Of a stretch of DNA of 64,000 nucleotides, positions 26,816 to 35,006 are shown piece by piece. Made by a program: the position numbers and the translations under genes. How positions within the stretch are numbered: position 1 is the first letter of the stretch; every line of letters begins with the position of its first letter. The stretch spans positions 620,001-684,000 of the forward strand of contig NZ_CP059067.1 in the NCBI RefSeq assembly GCF_017795745.1, read 5' to 3'. The notes beneath the pieces are model-generated. The model searched no databases, was not told where the DNA came from, and saw nothing but the letters and a program-made list of their open reading frames with translations. Source of the stretch: Rhizobacter sp. AJA081-3. Its GTDB lineage: Bacteria > Pseudomonadota > Gammaproteobacteria > Burkholderiales > Burkholderiaceae_C.

Positions 26816-27814
26816 TCAGCACAGGCCGTTGGGCTGGTAGAGCACCACCCGGCTGCCGGACTCGTCGAAGTTGAAGGGCACGTGGATCAGGTGCTTGAGC
26901 GCCTCGCGCACCTTGGGCTGGTTCTCGGGCTTGACGAACAGCAGCAGGAAGCCGCCGCCGCCGGCACCGAGGATCTTTCCGCCGATCGCGCCAGCGTCGC
27001 GCGCGGTCTGGTAGATCTGGTCGATCTCGCCGGTCGAGACCTTGTCGGACAGCTGCTTCTTGGTCTGCCAGGCCTCGTGCAGCAGGTCGCCGAACTCCTC
27101 GATCGGGCGGTTGCAGCTGTGCAGGATCTGCACCGCTTCCTCGACCATCTCGCGCATGCGCATCAGCTCGGTCTCGCGCTGCTTGAGGTTGGCGATCTTC
27201 GACTGCGCCACCTCGGCGGCGATGCGCGAGAAGCCGGTGAAGCACAGCATCAGGTGCTTCTGCAGCTCGTTCAGGCGCTTCTTCTTGACGATCACCGGCG
27301 AGACCTGGAAGGCGCCGCTGCGCAGGAACTCGATGCGGTTGAAGCCGCCAAAGGCCGCGGCCACCTGGTCCTGGCTGCCCACGCTCTCGCCGATCACGTT
27401 CTGCTCGATGTGGATGGCGTCGCGTGCCAGCTGCTCCTTGCTGACCATGTTGCCCTTCAGCGCGGCCAGCGCGTGCACCAGGCCGACGGTGAAGGACGAG
27501 CTCGAGCCCAGGCCCGAACGCGCCGGCAGGTCGCCGTCGTGGTGGATCTCCAGGCCCTTGTTGCAGTTGGCCCAGCTCAGCACGCCGCGCACCGCGGGGT
27601 GCTTGATCTCGTCCCAGTGGCGCACGTTCTCGATCGCCGAGTAGACGATACGGTGCTTGTAGTCGAAGAAGGGCGGCAGGTGCCGGCAGGTGATGTAGCA
27701 GTACTTGTCGATCGAGGTGGAGAGCACCTCGCCGCCATGCTTCTGGAACCAGGCCGGGTAGTCGGTGCCGCCGCCGAAGAAGGAGATGCGGAACGGCGTA
27801 CGCGTGATGATCAT
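26816..27814 (-). CDS. hddA: D-glycero-D-manno-heptose 7-phosphate kinase (GHMP family)
   Basis: The 332-residue GHMP kinase has an N-terminal substrate motif TPFRISFFGGGTDYP (6-20), the ATP loop PARSGLGSSSS (97-107), and a C-terminal GGKILGAGGGGFLLLF motif. HddA phosphorylates C1 of heptose 7-phosphate in the alpha configuration, committing it to GDP-heptose. Together with gmhA and hddC the operon covers the GDP-heptose route except the GmhB-type phosphatase, which is not in this window and may be shared with the lipopolysaccharide pathway. Confidence 0.92.
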   Translation of the reverse strand: MIITRTPFRISFFGGGTDYPAWFQKHGGEVLSTSIDKYCYITCRHLPPFFDYKHRIVYSAIENVRHWDEIKHPAVRGVLSWANCNKGLEIHHDGDLPARSGLGSSSSFTVGLVHALAALKGNMVSKEQLARDAIHIEQNVIGESVGSQDQVAAAFGGFNRIEFLRSGAFQVSPVIVKKKRLNELQKHLMLCFTGFSRIAAEVAQSKIANLKQRETELMRMREMVEEAVQILHSCNRPIEEFGDLLHEAWQTKKQLSDKVSTGEIDQIYQTARDAGAIGGKILGAGGGGFLLLFVKPENQPKVREALKHLIHVPFNFDESGSRVVLYQPNGLC

Positions 27815-27827
27815 CGCCGGCGCTCCT

Positions 27828-29360
27828 TCAGGCGGCGATCGCGTTCAGCGCGCCGGGCTGGGTCGGCGCGGCCAGGTGGTAGACGTGGTCCGCGTCGACC
27901 GCGTCGTCGGGCAGCAGCAGCTCGGCCTGCAGCGTGCGCGCGGTGGTGCGCTCCTGCAGCGTTGTCTCGGTCTTGGTCAGCACCAGCTTCATGAAGGCGG
28001 CCTGCTCGCGGGCGCATTCCTTCAGCGTCGCGTCGAGGTAGGTCGAGGTGGTGACAACGAAGCGGTGCTCGAACCAGCCGAGGTACCAGAACCACTCGGT
28101 GTAGTAGAGCCACGAGTTCTCGTTCATCGCGCGCACGTGCGTCGGGTCCTGCCAGGCCGTGGGTGCGTGTTCGTAGGGCACCTCGATGTGGAACTCGCCG
28201 CCTTCGGCCAGCAGCGAAAGGCAGTTGCCCATCAGCGTGGGCAGGTCGCCGACGTGCTCGAGCACGTTGTTGGCATTGATGGCCTGCACGCTGCCGGCTT
28301 CCAGGCGCACGGCACCGGCGGTCGGCGAGGCAGTCTCGAAGGGCAGGGCCAGCGGCTTCGACAGGTCGAGCAGCAGGTCGGGTGCGGCACGCTCCAGCAC
28401 GTCGAGATTCAGCCAGCCGGCCTTGTAGTCGCGGCCGGAACCGAGGTTGATGCGCTCGGGCTGCCAGGCCGCGGTGGGCCGGCGCTCGTGGTGGGCACCG
28501 GCGAAGCCGGCGGCGAAGGCCAGCAGGTCGGCGTAGGCCTCGATCGGGTCGGCGGCCTCGAAGCGCTGCAGCGCGGCACGCGCCACCTCGTAAAAGTCGG
28601 CGGTGCCGAAGTCCTCGGCGAAGAACTGCTCGAGCTGCTCGCCTTCGAGCCAGAACACGCTGTCTTCGAAGGCGGCGTGCGGGCGCGTCTGCGCGGTGCG
28701 CTCTGAGATCACCGGCGTACCCAGCGACAGGCAGTGCGCCACGCGCGCCTGCTCGAAGCGGCTGCTCTCGTAGAAGTGGCAGTTCACCACCGCCTTGGCC
28801 TGCAGGATGAACTGGTCGCGCTCGGGGCCGTACAGCGCCGAGTCGAACACGGCCACGGTCAGGCCGAAGGCCTCGATGCGGTCCAGCCAGGCGCGGCGGC
28901 GCTCGTTCATGCTGCCGATGAACAGCAGGTCGATCGGGCGCTCCTCCAGCGGCAGGGCCGCGGGGTTGGCGAGGTAAGGGGCGTGCAGCAGCGGCACCAC
29001 GGGCACGGCGTCGGGCTGGTCGGTGTAGGCGGCCACGTTGTCGGCGTCGTAGTCGACCACGGCCGACTGGCGCAGCAGCTGGCGGTAGGCGTCGGAGACG
29101 GTCGCGCCGCCCTCGCCGAGCTGCTCGAGGTTGACGAACACGCAGGCGTTGCGCTGGCACTGCGTGGCATCGAAGCCCAGGTGCGCGCCGAACACGAAGT
29201 TCACCGCGTCGTGGCGCAGCCGGTTCTTCGCCAGGCTCACGTTCGCGCCTAGGCGGCGGAACTGGTAGCGGAAGTAGCGCGCCTGGTCGACCAGACCCAG
29301 GGAGTGCACGTACCCGGCGGGTTGCACGATGCACAGGTGGATCTCGGGCAGCTTGCTCAT
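27828..29360 (-). CDS. Two-domain CgeB-like glycosyltransferase / SAM methyltransferase
   Basis: The 510-residue protein has an N-terminal glycosyltransferase-like domain with FIGSMNERR (147-155) and VAHCLSLGTPVISE (about 207-220), the same pattern as the proteins at 21036-22160 and 55825-56766. From about residue 300 a Rossmann methyltransferase follows: LGSGRDYKAGWLNLDV (306-321), then ANNVLEHVGDL and a GGEFHIEVPY strand. It could both transfer and O-methylate a sugar. It is the first gene of the ten-gene operon; the spacing to hddA is 13 nt. The gap upstream contains a large inverted repeat. Confidence 0.78.
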   Translation of the reverse strand: MSKLPEIHLCIVQPAGYVHSLGLVDQARYFRYQFRRLGANVSLAKNRLRHDAVNFVFGAHLGFDATQCQRNACVFVNLEQLGEGGATVSDAYRQLLRQSAVVDYDADNVAAYTDQPDAVPVVPLLHAPYLANPAALPLEERPIDLLFIGSMNERRRAWLDRIEAFGLTVAVFDSALYGPERDQFILQAKAVVNCHFYESSRFEQARVAHCLSLGTPVISERTAQTRPHAAFEDSVFWLEGEQLEQFFAEDFGTADFYEVARAALQRFEAADPIEAYADLLAFAAGFAGAHHERRPTAAWQPERINLGSGRDYKAGWLNLDVLERAAPDLLLDLSKPLALPFETASPTAGAVRLEAGSVQAINANNVLEHVGDLPTLMGNCLSLLAEGGEFHIEVPYEHAPTAWQDPTHVRAMNENSWLYYTEWFWYLGWFEHRFVVTTSTYLDATLKECAREQAAFMKLVLTKTETTLQERTTARTLQAELLLPDDAVDADHVYHLAAPTQPGALNAIAA

Positions 29361-29919
29361 TCTTGGCCTTTCCAGACGACGGCGCGGGCGCAACAAGGCC
29401 CGGTGAAGTGAGGTTAGGCGGCGCTCGCTCGCGCTAAAGCCCGATGAAAGGCGGCAATGCCCGCCAAATCGGATGGGCGCCCGGGTGGCATGTCGCGCGC
29501 GGGCAGGCGGTCCGGGTATGCGCTCTCCGGCCCACGCTCGCGGGCGACCACCGTGGACCGCAGCGCGCTGCCTCGTCAACACCGCCTTCGGCCTGCTCCC
29601 GCCTGGGCGACCGCGAATGGGGCCTGCGATCGCACACCCGAACCACCTGCCCCAAGACCACCGAGGACTTCGTGACGGCAGGCCACCGTTGATGCCGGCA
29701 GGGCGGCGGTGGTGCCCGCGGGCGCAGGCCCCATTCGCGGTCGCCCAGGCGTGGGCAGGCCGGACACGGTGTTGACGCGGTGAGGATGGCATGCCGCGGT
29801 GGCCGCCCGCGAGCGTGGGCCGGAGCACGCGGGTACCGCCGGCGACCTGCGACCATGCCTGTCGCACGAAAGCAGACCAGCGAAGACCGCAACGGGCCGC
29901 AAGACGTCTGGTTCGGGCC
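29361..29919. other. 559-nt intergenic region before the ten-gene glycan operon
   Basis: No coding gene is supported here; the short open frames are GC-bias artefacts. The region must hold the promoter of the leftward operon starting at 29360 and the 3' end of the GT41 transcript unit. Its main feature is the long inverted repeat at 29525-29825. No confident sigma-70, sigma-54 or sigma-28 promoter was found for the operon. Confidence 0.6.
29525..29825. repeat. Large imperfect inverted repeat, arms of about 104 nt
   Basis: The left arm (29525-29628) and right arm (29723-29825) are reverse complements at their outer ends (CTCCGGCCCACGCTCGCGGG) and inner ends (TGGGCGACCGCGAATGGGGC), with a diverged middle. 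The loop is about 94 nt. The RNA or single-stranded DNA could fold into a very long hairpin. It resembles a dispersed intergenic repeat or a MITE-like relic, but no target-site duplication or transposase was identified. Confidence 0.75.
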
Positions 29920-31530
29920 TCAGGCCGGCAGGTGCTCGGGCGGCAGCCCGTCGCAGGCACGGTCCCACAGGCGCTGATAGAGCGCCTCGATGTCGCGGGC
30001 GAAACGCTGGCCGTCGAACAGCGATCCCGTGTTGCACGCCGTGCGCAATCGGTCACGGATGGCTGCGCGCCTGGCCTCGTCTTGGGCCAGTGCGGCCACG
30101 GTCGCGACGTAGCCGGCTTCGTCGCCGCAGACCAGTTCGTCCAGGCCGACCTGGTGCAGCAGGCTGGCGGCCACGCGCTGGGCGAAGGTCTGGCCGATCA
30201 CGGTGACCACCGGCACGCCGACCCACAGCGCCTCGCCAGCGGTGGTGTGGGCGTTGCACGGCCAGGTGTCGAGGAAGACGTCGGCGCAGGCCAGGCGCGC
30301 CAGGTGCTCGTCCAGCGGCAGCAGCGGTGCGAACAGCAGCCGTTCGGGGCCGATGCCTCGCGCGGCGGCGGCGGCGAGCAGCGAGTCGCGCACGTTGGCA
30401 TTCCATTGGAGCAGCCACAGTACGGCGTCGGGCAGGCGCTGCAGCAACTCGCACCAGCGGTCGAACACCGCGGCCGAGATCTTGTAGGACTGGTGGAAGC
30501 CGCACAGCAGCGTCTTGTCCAGTGGCAGGCCGAAGGCGGCGCGGTCGGCGCTCACTGGGCGCGCGCGACGCGCATCGTTCGGCTGGTAGCAGCCGGGCAG
30601 TTGCGCGATCCTCTCGGTGAAGTGCGCGGCATGGGCCAGCGGCGTGACGATCGGGTCGCCGACGATGTAGTCGATGTAGCCGGCGCCGCTGGTGCCGGGA
30701 AAGGCCAGCCAGTTCAGCTGCAGCGGCGCCGGCCGCGCGGCCAGCACCGGCAGCAGCGTGCCGTCGGTCGCGCCCTTCACGTCGACGAGGATGTCGATGT
30801 TCAGCTCGCGGATGCGCCGCGCCATCGCGTCGTGGCTGCGGCCGCGAACGTCCTCGAAACGATGGCAGGCGGCGCGCAGGCGCCGGCGCATCGGGCTGCC
30901 GTCGTCGGGGCCGGCCGAGACCAGCGTGACCTCGAAACGCTCGCGGTCGTGGCTCTCCAGCATCTGCACCATCAGCTGCGCGGTGGCGTGCTGGTAGAAG
31001 TCGCCCGACAGGTAGGCGATGCGCAGCCGCCCGCCATGGCGCTGTGCGCGGCGCGGCGGCAATGGCTTGACGAAGGTGCCGAAGAAGCGCGCGTAATGCT
31101 CGGCGACGCGGCGGATCGCGAGCGGATCGTCGCTCAGCACCGCGTGCACGAAGGGGTTGACCTGCAGCGGCGCGCCTTCGGGCAACGCGCGGATCGCCGC
31201 TTCGAGCGCCGCCCACTCGGCGTCGGCCGCTGCCCAGCGGCAGCCTTCACGCTCCATGTAGACGAGCAGGCCGCGTGCGAACAGGGCCTCGTCGAAGCCG
31301 AGCAGCAGCGCGGTGCGGATGCACTCGGCAGCCTCCAGCTTCATGCCGCAGTCGCGGAACGAGACGCCCAGGCGGTAGTGCGTGAAGGCGTCGTCCACCT
31401 TCAGCGCCAGCGACTGCAGGAAGCACTGGATCGCATCGGCGTGCAGCTGCCGGCCCTGCAGCTCGAGGCCGCGCGCGGTGAGCGCACGCGAGTCGAGCGC
31501 TGAGGCGGGGCGCGAGGCGACGATCGCCAT
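29920..31530 (-). CDS. GT41 (SPINDLY/OGT-like) glycosyltransferase with short TPR region, copy 1
   Basis: The 536-residue protein has one or two N-terminal TPR-like repeats (about 20-95) followed by the OGT catalytic region. Features are LRIAYLSGDFYQHATAQLM (about 149-167), a CGFHQSYKISAAVFD motif and AHTTAGEALWVGVPVVT (nucleotide-sugar site). GT41 enzymes add GlcNAc or related sugars to Ser/Thr of cytosolic proteins. TPR-GT41-like enzymes such as Caulobacter FlmG glycosylate flagellin. It is the downstream member of a tandem pair, its start overlapping the stop of copy 2, and it lies 3.5 kb from the flagellin genes, so flagellin is the prime candidate acceptor. Confidence 0.87.
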   Translation of the reverse strand: MAIVASRPASALDSRALTARGLELQGRQLHADAIQCFLQSLALKVDDAFTHYRLGVSFRDCGMKLEAAECIRTALLLGFDEALFARGLLVYMEREGCRWAAADAEWAALEAAIRALPEGAPLQVNPFVHAVLSDDPLAIRRVAEHYARFFGTFVKPLPPRRAQRHGGRLRIAYLSGDFYQHATAQLMVQMLESHDRERFEVTLVSAGPDDGSPMRRRLRAACHRFEDVRGRSHDAMARRIRELNIDILVDVKGATDGTLLPVLAARPAPLQLNWLAFPGTSGAGYIDYIVGDPIVTPLAHAAHFTERIAQLPGCYQPNDARRARPVSADRAAFGLPLDKTLLCGFHQSYKISAAVFDRWCELLQRLPDAVLWLLQWNANVRDSLLAAAAARGIGPERLLFAPLLPLDEHLARLACADVFLDTWPCNAHTTAGEALWVGVPVVTVIGQTFAQRVAASLLHQVGLDELVCGDEAGYVATVAALAQDEARRAAIRDRLRTACNTGSLFDGQRFARDIEALYQRLWDRACDGLPPEHLPA

Positions 31531-33470
31531 CAGACCGCCGCCAGGTGCTCGGGTGCGAGCCCGGCCACGGCACGCGCCCACATGCGCTCGTACAGCGCCT
31601 CGATGTCGCGGGCGAAGCGCGCGCCGTCGAACAGCGCGCTGGCCCTTCGCTGTGCCGCCAGATGCTCGCGCAAGCCGGCGCGCCGGGCGGCATCGCCGGC
31701 CAGCGAGATCACGCGCGCTTCGTAGTCGGTCACTGTGGTGCAAGTGAGTTCATCCAGCCCCACCGCATGCAGCAGGCTGGGCGCCACGCGCTGCGCGAAG
31801 GTCTCGCCGATCACGGTGACCACCGGCACGCCCACCCACAGCGCCTCGCCGGCGGTGGTGTGCGCGTTGCACGGCCAGGCGTCGAGGTAGAGGTCGGCAC
31901 AGGCCAGGCGGCTGAGGTGCTGGTCCAGCGGCAGCATGGGTGCGAAGCACAGACGCTCGGGGCCGATGCCTCTGGCGCGCGCCGCCGCTTCGAGCGCCGA
32001 CTGCACGTTGGTGTTCCAGCGCATCAGCCACAGCACCGCGCCGGGCACGGCGTGCAGCACACGGCACCAGCTGTCGAACACCGCCTCGGAGATCTTGTAC
32101 GACTGGTGGAAGGCACACAGCAGCGGCACGCCCTCGGGCGCGCCCCAGTCGCTGCGCTTCGATGGCGCGGGCAGCGCGCGCTGCGCGTCGTTGGGTTGGT
32201 AGCAGACCGGCATCTGCGCGAGCTTCTCGCTGAAGTGCGCGGCATGCGCCAGCGGCGTGGTGAGCGGGTCGCCGATGAAGTAGTCGACGTACGCTGCCCC
32301 TGTCGTGCCCGGGAAGCCGAGCCAGCTGACCTGCAGCGGCGCGGCGCGGTGGGCCGTCACCGGCATCAGCGTGCCGTGGGTCGCGCCCTTCACGTCGACG
32401 AGGATGTCGATGCCGAGCTCGCGGACGCGCCGGGCCATCGCCTCGTGCGACTGGCCGCGCAGGTGCTCGAAGTGCTCGGCGCTGGCCACGATGCGTGCGC
32501 GCAGCGGGCTGGCGTCGTCGGGGCCGGCGGAGAACAACGTCACCTCGAAGCGCTCGCGGTCGTGCCGTTCGAGCATCTGCACCATCAGCTGGCTGGTGGC
32601 GTGGGTGTGGAAGTCGGCCGACAGGTAGCCGATGCGCAAGCGGCCCTCGTGGGCCTTGGCCTTGCGCAGCGGCAGCGGGCTCACGCGGCTGGCCACGTGC
32701 TGCGCATACAGGCGCGCCACCTTCAATTGCTCCAGCGGGTCGTCGACGAACACCGCGTGCGGGAAGGGACCGGTCTCGCCCGGGCGGTCGGCCGGCGCGG
32801 TCTGCACGGCGCGGCGCAGCCTGGCGAGCTCGTCGGCAGCGGGGGCCCAGCGGCAGGCCTCGCGCTCCAGGAAGACGAGCTGCGCGCGGGCTGCGAGCTC
32901 GCTGCTGTCGAGGCCGAGCAGCAGGGCGGTGCGCACACATTCGGCGGCCTCGGCCTTCATGCCCTTGTCCTTGAACGACATGCCCAGGCGGAAGTGCACC
33001 ACGGGTTCGTCGATCTTCAGGGCCAGCGCCTGCATGAAGGCGGGGATGGCGTCATCGTGGCGATGGCAGCGCTGCAGCGAAACGGCCAGCGACACCCAGA
33101 AGGCGTGGTCTCGCGGCGCGTCGGCAGGCAGCGCCTGCAGGCAGGCCACGGCCTCGGCATTGCGGCCGCGCTCCATCAGGGCGTGCGACTCCAGCGTGTA
33201 GGCCAACGTCAGAGACGGTCGCCGCTGGCGCAGCGACAGCGCCCGCTGCGCCGCCACGTCGGCGCGGCCCGCCTTGATGAGGGCGTGCGCGGCGGCCAGG
33301 CCGTAGGCCGACTCGTCGTGCATCGCGAAGGCCTGCTCGAACTCCAGCGCTGCCTGGCCCCAGTGCTCGCGCTGCGCACAGGATTGCGCTGCGCTCCACT
33401 TGCGGTAGGCGCGCTGCTGCGCCGGCGAGGCAGGCGAGGGCGGGGACGGCTGGGGCAATGACAAGGCCAT
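31530..33470 (-). CDS. GT41 (SPINDLY/OGT-like) glycosyltransferase with TPR array, copy 2
   Basis: The 646-residue protein is a close paralogue of the gene just downstream, with a longer N-terminal helical TPR array (about 20-210; alternating small residues typical of about five TPRs). The OGT catalytic motifs are intact: LRIGYLSADFHTHATSQLM, CAFHQSYKISEAVFD and AHTTAGEALWVGVPVVT. The extra TPRs suggest a different acceptor or a scaffold role. Its stop overlaps the start of copy 1. It follows the GT2-TPR gene by 63 nt, making a three-gene leftward unit that diverges from fliC1. Confidence 0.87.
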   Translation of the reverse strand: MALSLPQPSPPSPASPAQQRAYRKWSAAQSCAQREHWGQAALEFEQAFAMHDESAYGLAAAHALIKAGRADVAAQRALSLRQRRPSLTLAYTLESHALMERGRNAEAVACLQALPADAPRDHAFWVSLAVSLQRCHRHDDAIPAFMQALALKIDEPVVHFRLGMSFKDKGMKAEAAECVRTALLLGLDSSELAARAQLVFLEREACRWAPAADELARLRRAVQTAPADRPGETGPFPHAVFVDDPLEQLKVARLYAQHVASRVSPLPLRKAKAHEGRLRIGYLSADFHTHATSQLMVQMLERHDRERFEVTLFSAGPDDASPLRARIVASAEHFEHLRGQSHEAMARRVRELGIDILVDVKGATHGTLMPVTAHRAAPLQVSWLGFPGTTGAAYVDYFIGDPLTTPLAHAAHFSEKLAQMPVCYQPNDAQRALPAPSKRSDWGAPEGVPLLCAFHQSYKISEAVFDSWCRVLHAVPGAVLWLMRWNTNVQSALEAAARARGIGPERLCFAPMLPLDQHLSRLACADLYLDAWPCNAHTTAGEALWVGVPVVTVIGETFAQRVAPSLLHAVGLDELTCTTVTDYEARVISLAGDAARRAGLREHLAAQRRASALFDGARFARDIEALYERMWARAVAGLAPEHLAAV

Positions 33471-33533
33471 GGTCGGGCGAGGTTACGCGCCGCATCCCGC
33501 TCGCCAGCGCCGGAAAAGGCAGGCCCGAGCCGG

Positions 33534-34607
33534 CTATTTCACGCCGGTCATTGCGGCCGCGGCGCGCCACTGCGCCGCGCGTTCGCGCCAGGTGCGTGCT
33601 TGCGCCTCCTGGCCCAGGCTCTGGTGGAAGGCCGCGAGGTTGTGCGCGGCGAGGAAGCTGCCGCGCCCTCGCACGCTGTCAGGCAAGTCGGGCCGCTCGC
33701 CGATGGCCACGGCGCGCTGCCAGGCGGCCTCGATGCGCGGCAGCAGGGCGGCGGCCTGCGCGGGCTGCGCCAGCGCGGTGTCGAGCAGCAGGTCGCCGAG
33801 CGTGAAGAAGAAGTCGGGCGAGTCCTGCCAGCGCGCCTGCTCGGCCTGTGCCAGGGCCAGCGCAGCCTCGAACCGGTGCGTCTTCTTCAGCGTGAAGAGC
33901 AGGCGCACCACCAGGTCGTGCCGCCACGCGGCGCTGGGCTCGCCGCGGCGGTGCGCCTCTTCATAGAAAGGCAGGGCTTCGGCGAAGCGCGAGCGCACCT
34001 CGAGGTCCTTGCCGAGCTGGTAGTGAAGATAGGCATCGTGCGGCTGCTCGGCCAGCGCCAGGCGCAGCAGGCGCTCGTTGCGCCCGGCCTTGGCCTGCTG
34101 CGATGCGGCCAGGTAGCCGTCGTGGCCCAAGAGCAGCGGCAGGCGGCGCCGCGGCAGCGGGCTCACCGGCTGTTCGTGGATGCGCCCCTCGTAGCGCACG
34201 CCGGCCGGCAGCACGCGCGGCAGCCAGCTGGGTGCCTCCTGCAGCAGACCGCCCTCGGCCTCGACCTGGCTGCTCACCGTGATCAGGCCGACGAAGGCCG
34301 GCGGCTCCCCGCGCAGCGCGGCCAGTGCGGCCTGCCCGCCGGCGATCCATTCGTCGGCGTCGAGGACGAGCCGCCACGGTGCCTCGGTGGCCGCGAGCGC
34401 GCGGTTGCGCGCGGCACTGAAGTCGTCGGCCCAGTCTGCCGATAAGACCCTGGCACCGCAGGCTGCGGCGAGATCGCGCGTGGCGTCGGTGGAGCCGGTG
34501 TCGAGCACGATCATCTCGTCGACCCAGGGCTTCGCGCTGTGCAGGCAGCGCTCGATGCAACGGGCTTCGTTGCGGACGATCATCACCAGCGCGATGGCTT
34601 CAGACAT
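33534..34607 (-). CDS. GT2-family glycosyltransferase with C-terminal TPR-like repeats
   Basis: The 357-residue protein has an N-terminal GT-A domain: VMIVRNEARCIERCL (8-22), LDTGSTDAT, and the metal-binding LDADEW near 80-85. Helical TPR-like repeats (about 190-340) follow. Proteins with this layout transfer sugars to proteins or peptides. It is the first gene of the unit with the two GT41 genes, divergent from fliC1 across 399 nt, which favours a role in flagellin glycosylation. A perfect FliA -10 element lies antisense inside its 5' part. Confidence 0.82.
   Translation of the reverse strand: MSEAIALVMIVRNEARCIERCLHSAKPWVDEMIVLDTGSTDATRDLAAACGARVLSADWADDFSAARNRALAATEAPWRLVLDADEWIAGGQAALAALRGEPPAFVGLITVSSQVEAEGGLLQEAPSWLPRVLPAGVRYEGRIHEQPVSPLPRRRLPLLLGHDGYLAASQQAKAGRNERLLRLALAEQPHDAYLHYQLGKDLEVRSRFAEALPFYEEAHRRGEPSAAWRHDLVVRLLFTLKKTHRFEAALALAQAEQARWQDSPDFFFTLGDLLLDTALAQPAQAAALLPRIEAAWQRAVAIGERPDLPDSVRGRGSFLAAHNLAAFHQSLGQEAQARTWRERAAQWRAAAAMTGVK
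34418..34445 (+). promoter_or_regulatory. Possible antisense FliA promoter inside the GT2 gene
   Basis: TGAAGTC (34418-34424), 13 nt, then the perfect sigma-28 -10 GCCGATAA (34438-34445), oriented toward fliC1. The spacer is one longer than in most sites of this window but equals that of the fliC1 site. It could give an antisense transcript over the GT2 5' end or an upstream fliC1 start. It may also be chance. Confidence 0.35.
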
Positions 34608-35006
34608 GGCCCTGGCATTGTCGCGCAGCACGCAGTCGCAACCGGATGTTGCCGTGCGGTCGATGTGAAGGTGGAAGGCCGTGCTATTTCCACGATCGAC
34701 CGCTTGACGAATGGCTCGGACCGGGGGGTGGGATGCGCAAGCCCCCTCAAGTTCTGCAAAGCGCGCTCCGATAACCCTCGCAACGGTCCTGGCAACGGGG
34801 TCGTGTCCGGTTAGCCGGCCAATGGTTGAGCAGGGAGTTGAACTGCACGACACAACGGACGACTGGCGCGGGCGGTGCCGGTGGACGGGGCGACTCGTCA
34901 CGTGCACTGGTATAGGCAAGGGTCGAAGCGGGGCACGCCCCACCAGGCCTGAGTTCAACGCCGGCAGCTAGGCCGGGAGTGTTATCAACTGACAGGAGTC
35001 TTCATC
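34608..35006. other. 399-nt divergent region between the GT2 gene and fliC1
   Basis: No gene is supported here. The region contains the predicted fliC1 FliA promoter at 34747-34774, so the fliC1 leader would be about 225 nt, long for flagellin. Several short GC-rich inverted repeats lie in this leader. The promoter for the leftward GT genes was not identified. Confidence 0.6.
34747..34774 (+). promoter_or_regulatory. Predicted FliA promoter for fliC1
   Basis: TCAAGTT (34747-34753), a 13-nt gap and TCCGATAA (34767-34774) match the sigma-28 consensus at all but one -10 position. Transcription toward fliC1 would start near 34782. Flagellin genes are classic sigma-28 targets. Confidence 0.7.

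Noticed and set aside
29430-29470. Sigma-54 promoter for the heptose operon
   Set aside because: A TGGC...TTGCC-like string on the minus strand has the GG and GC only 8 nt apart instead of 10.
29434-29892. Short open frames in the intergenic region as genes
   Set aside because: They arise from the inverted repeat and GC bias; no ribosome-binding site or recognisable protein was seen.
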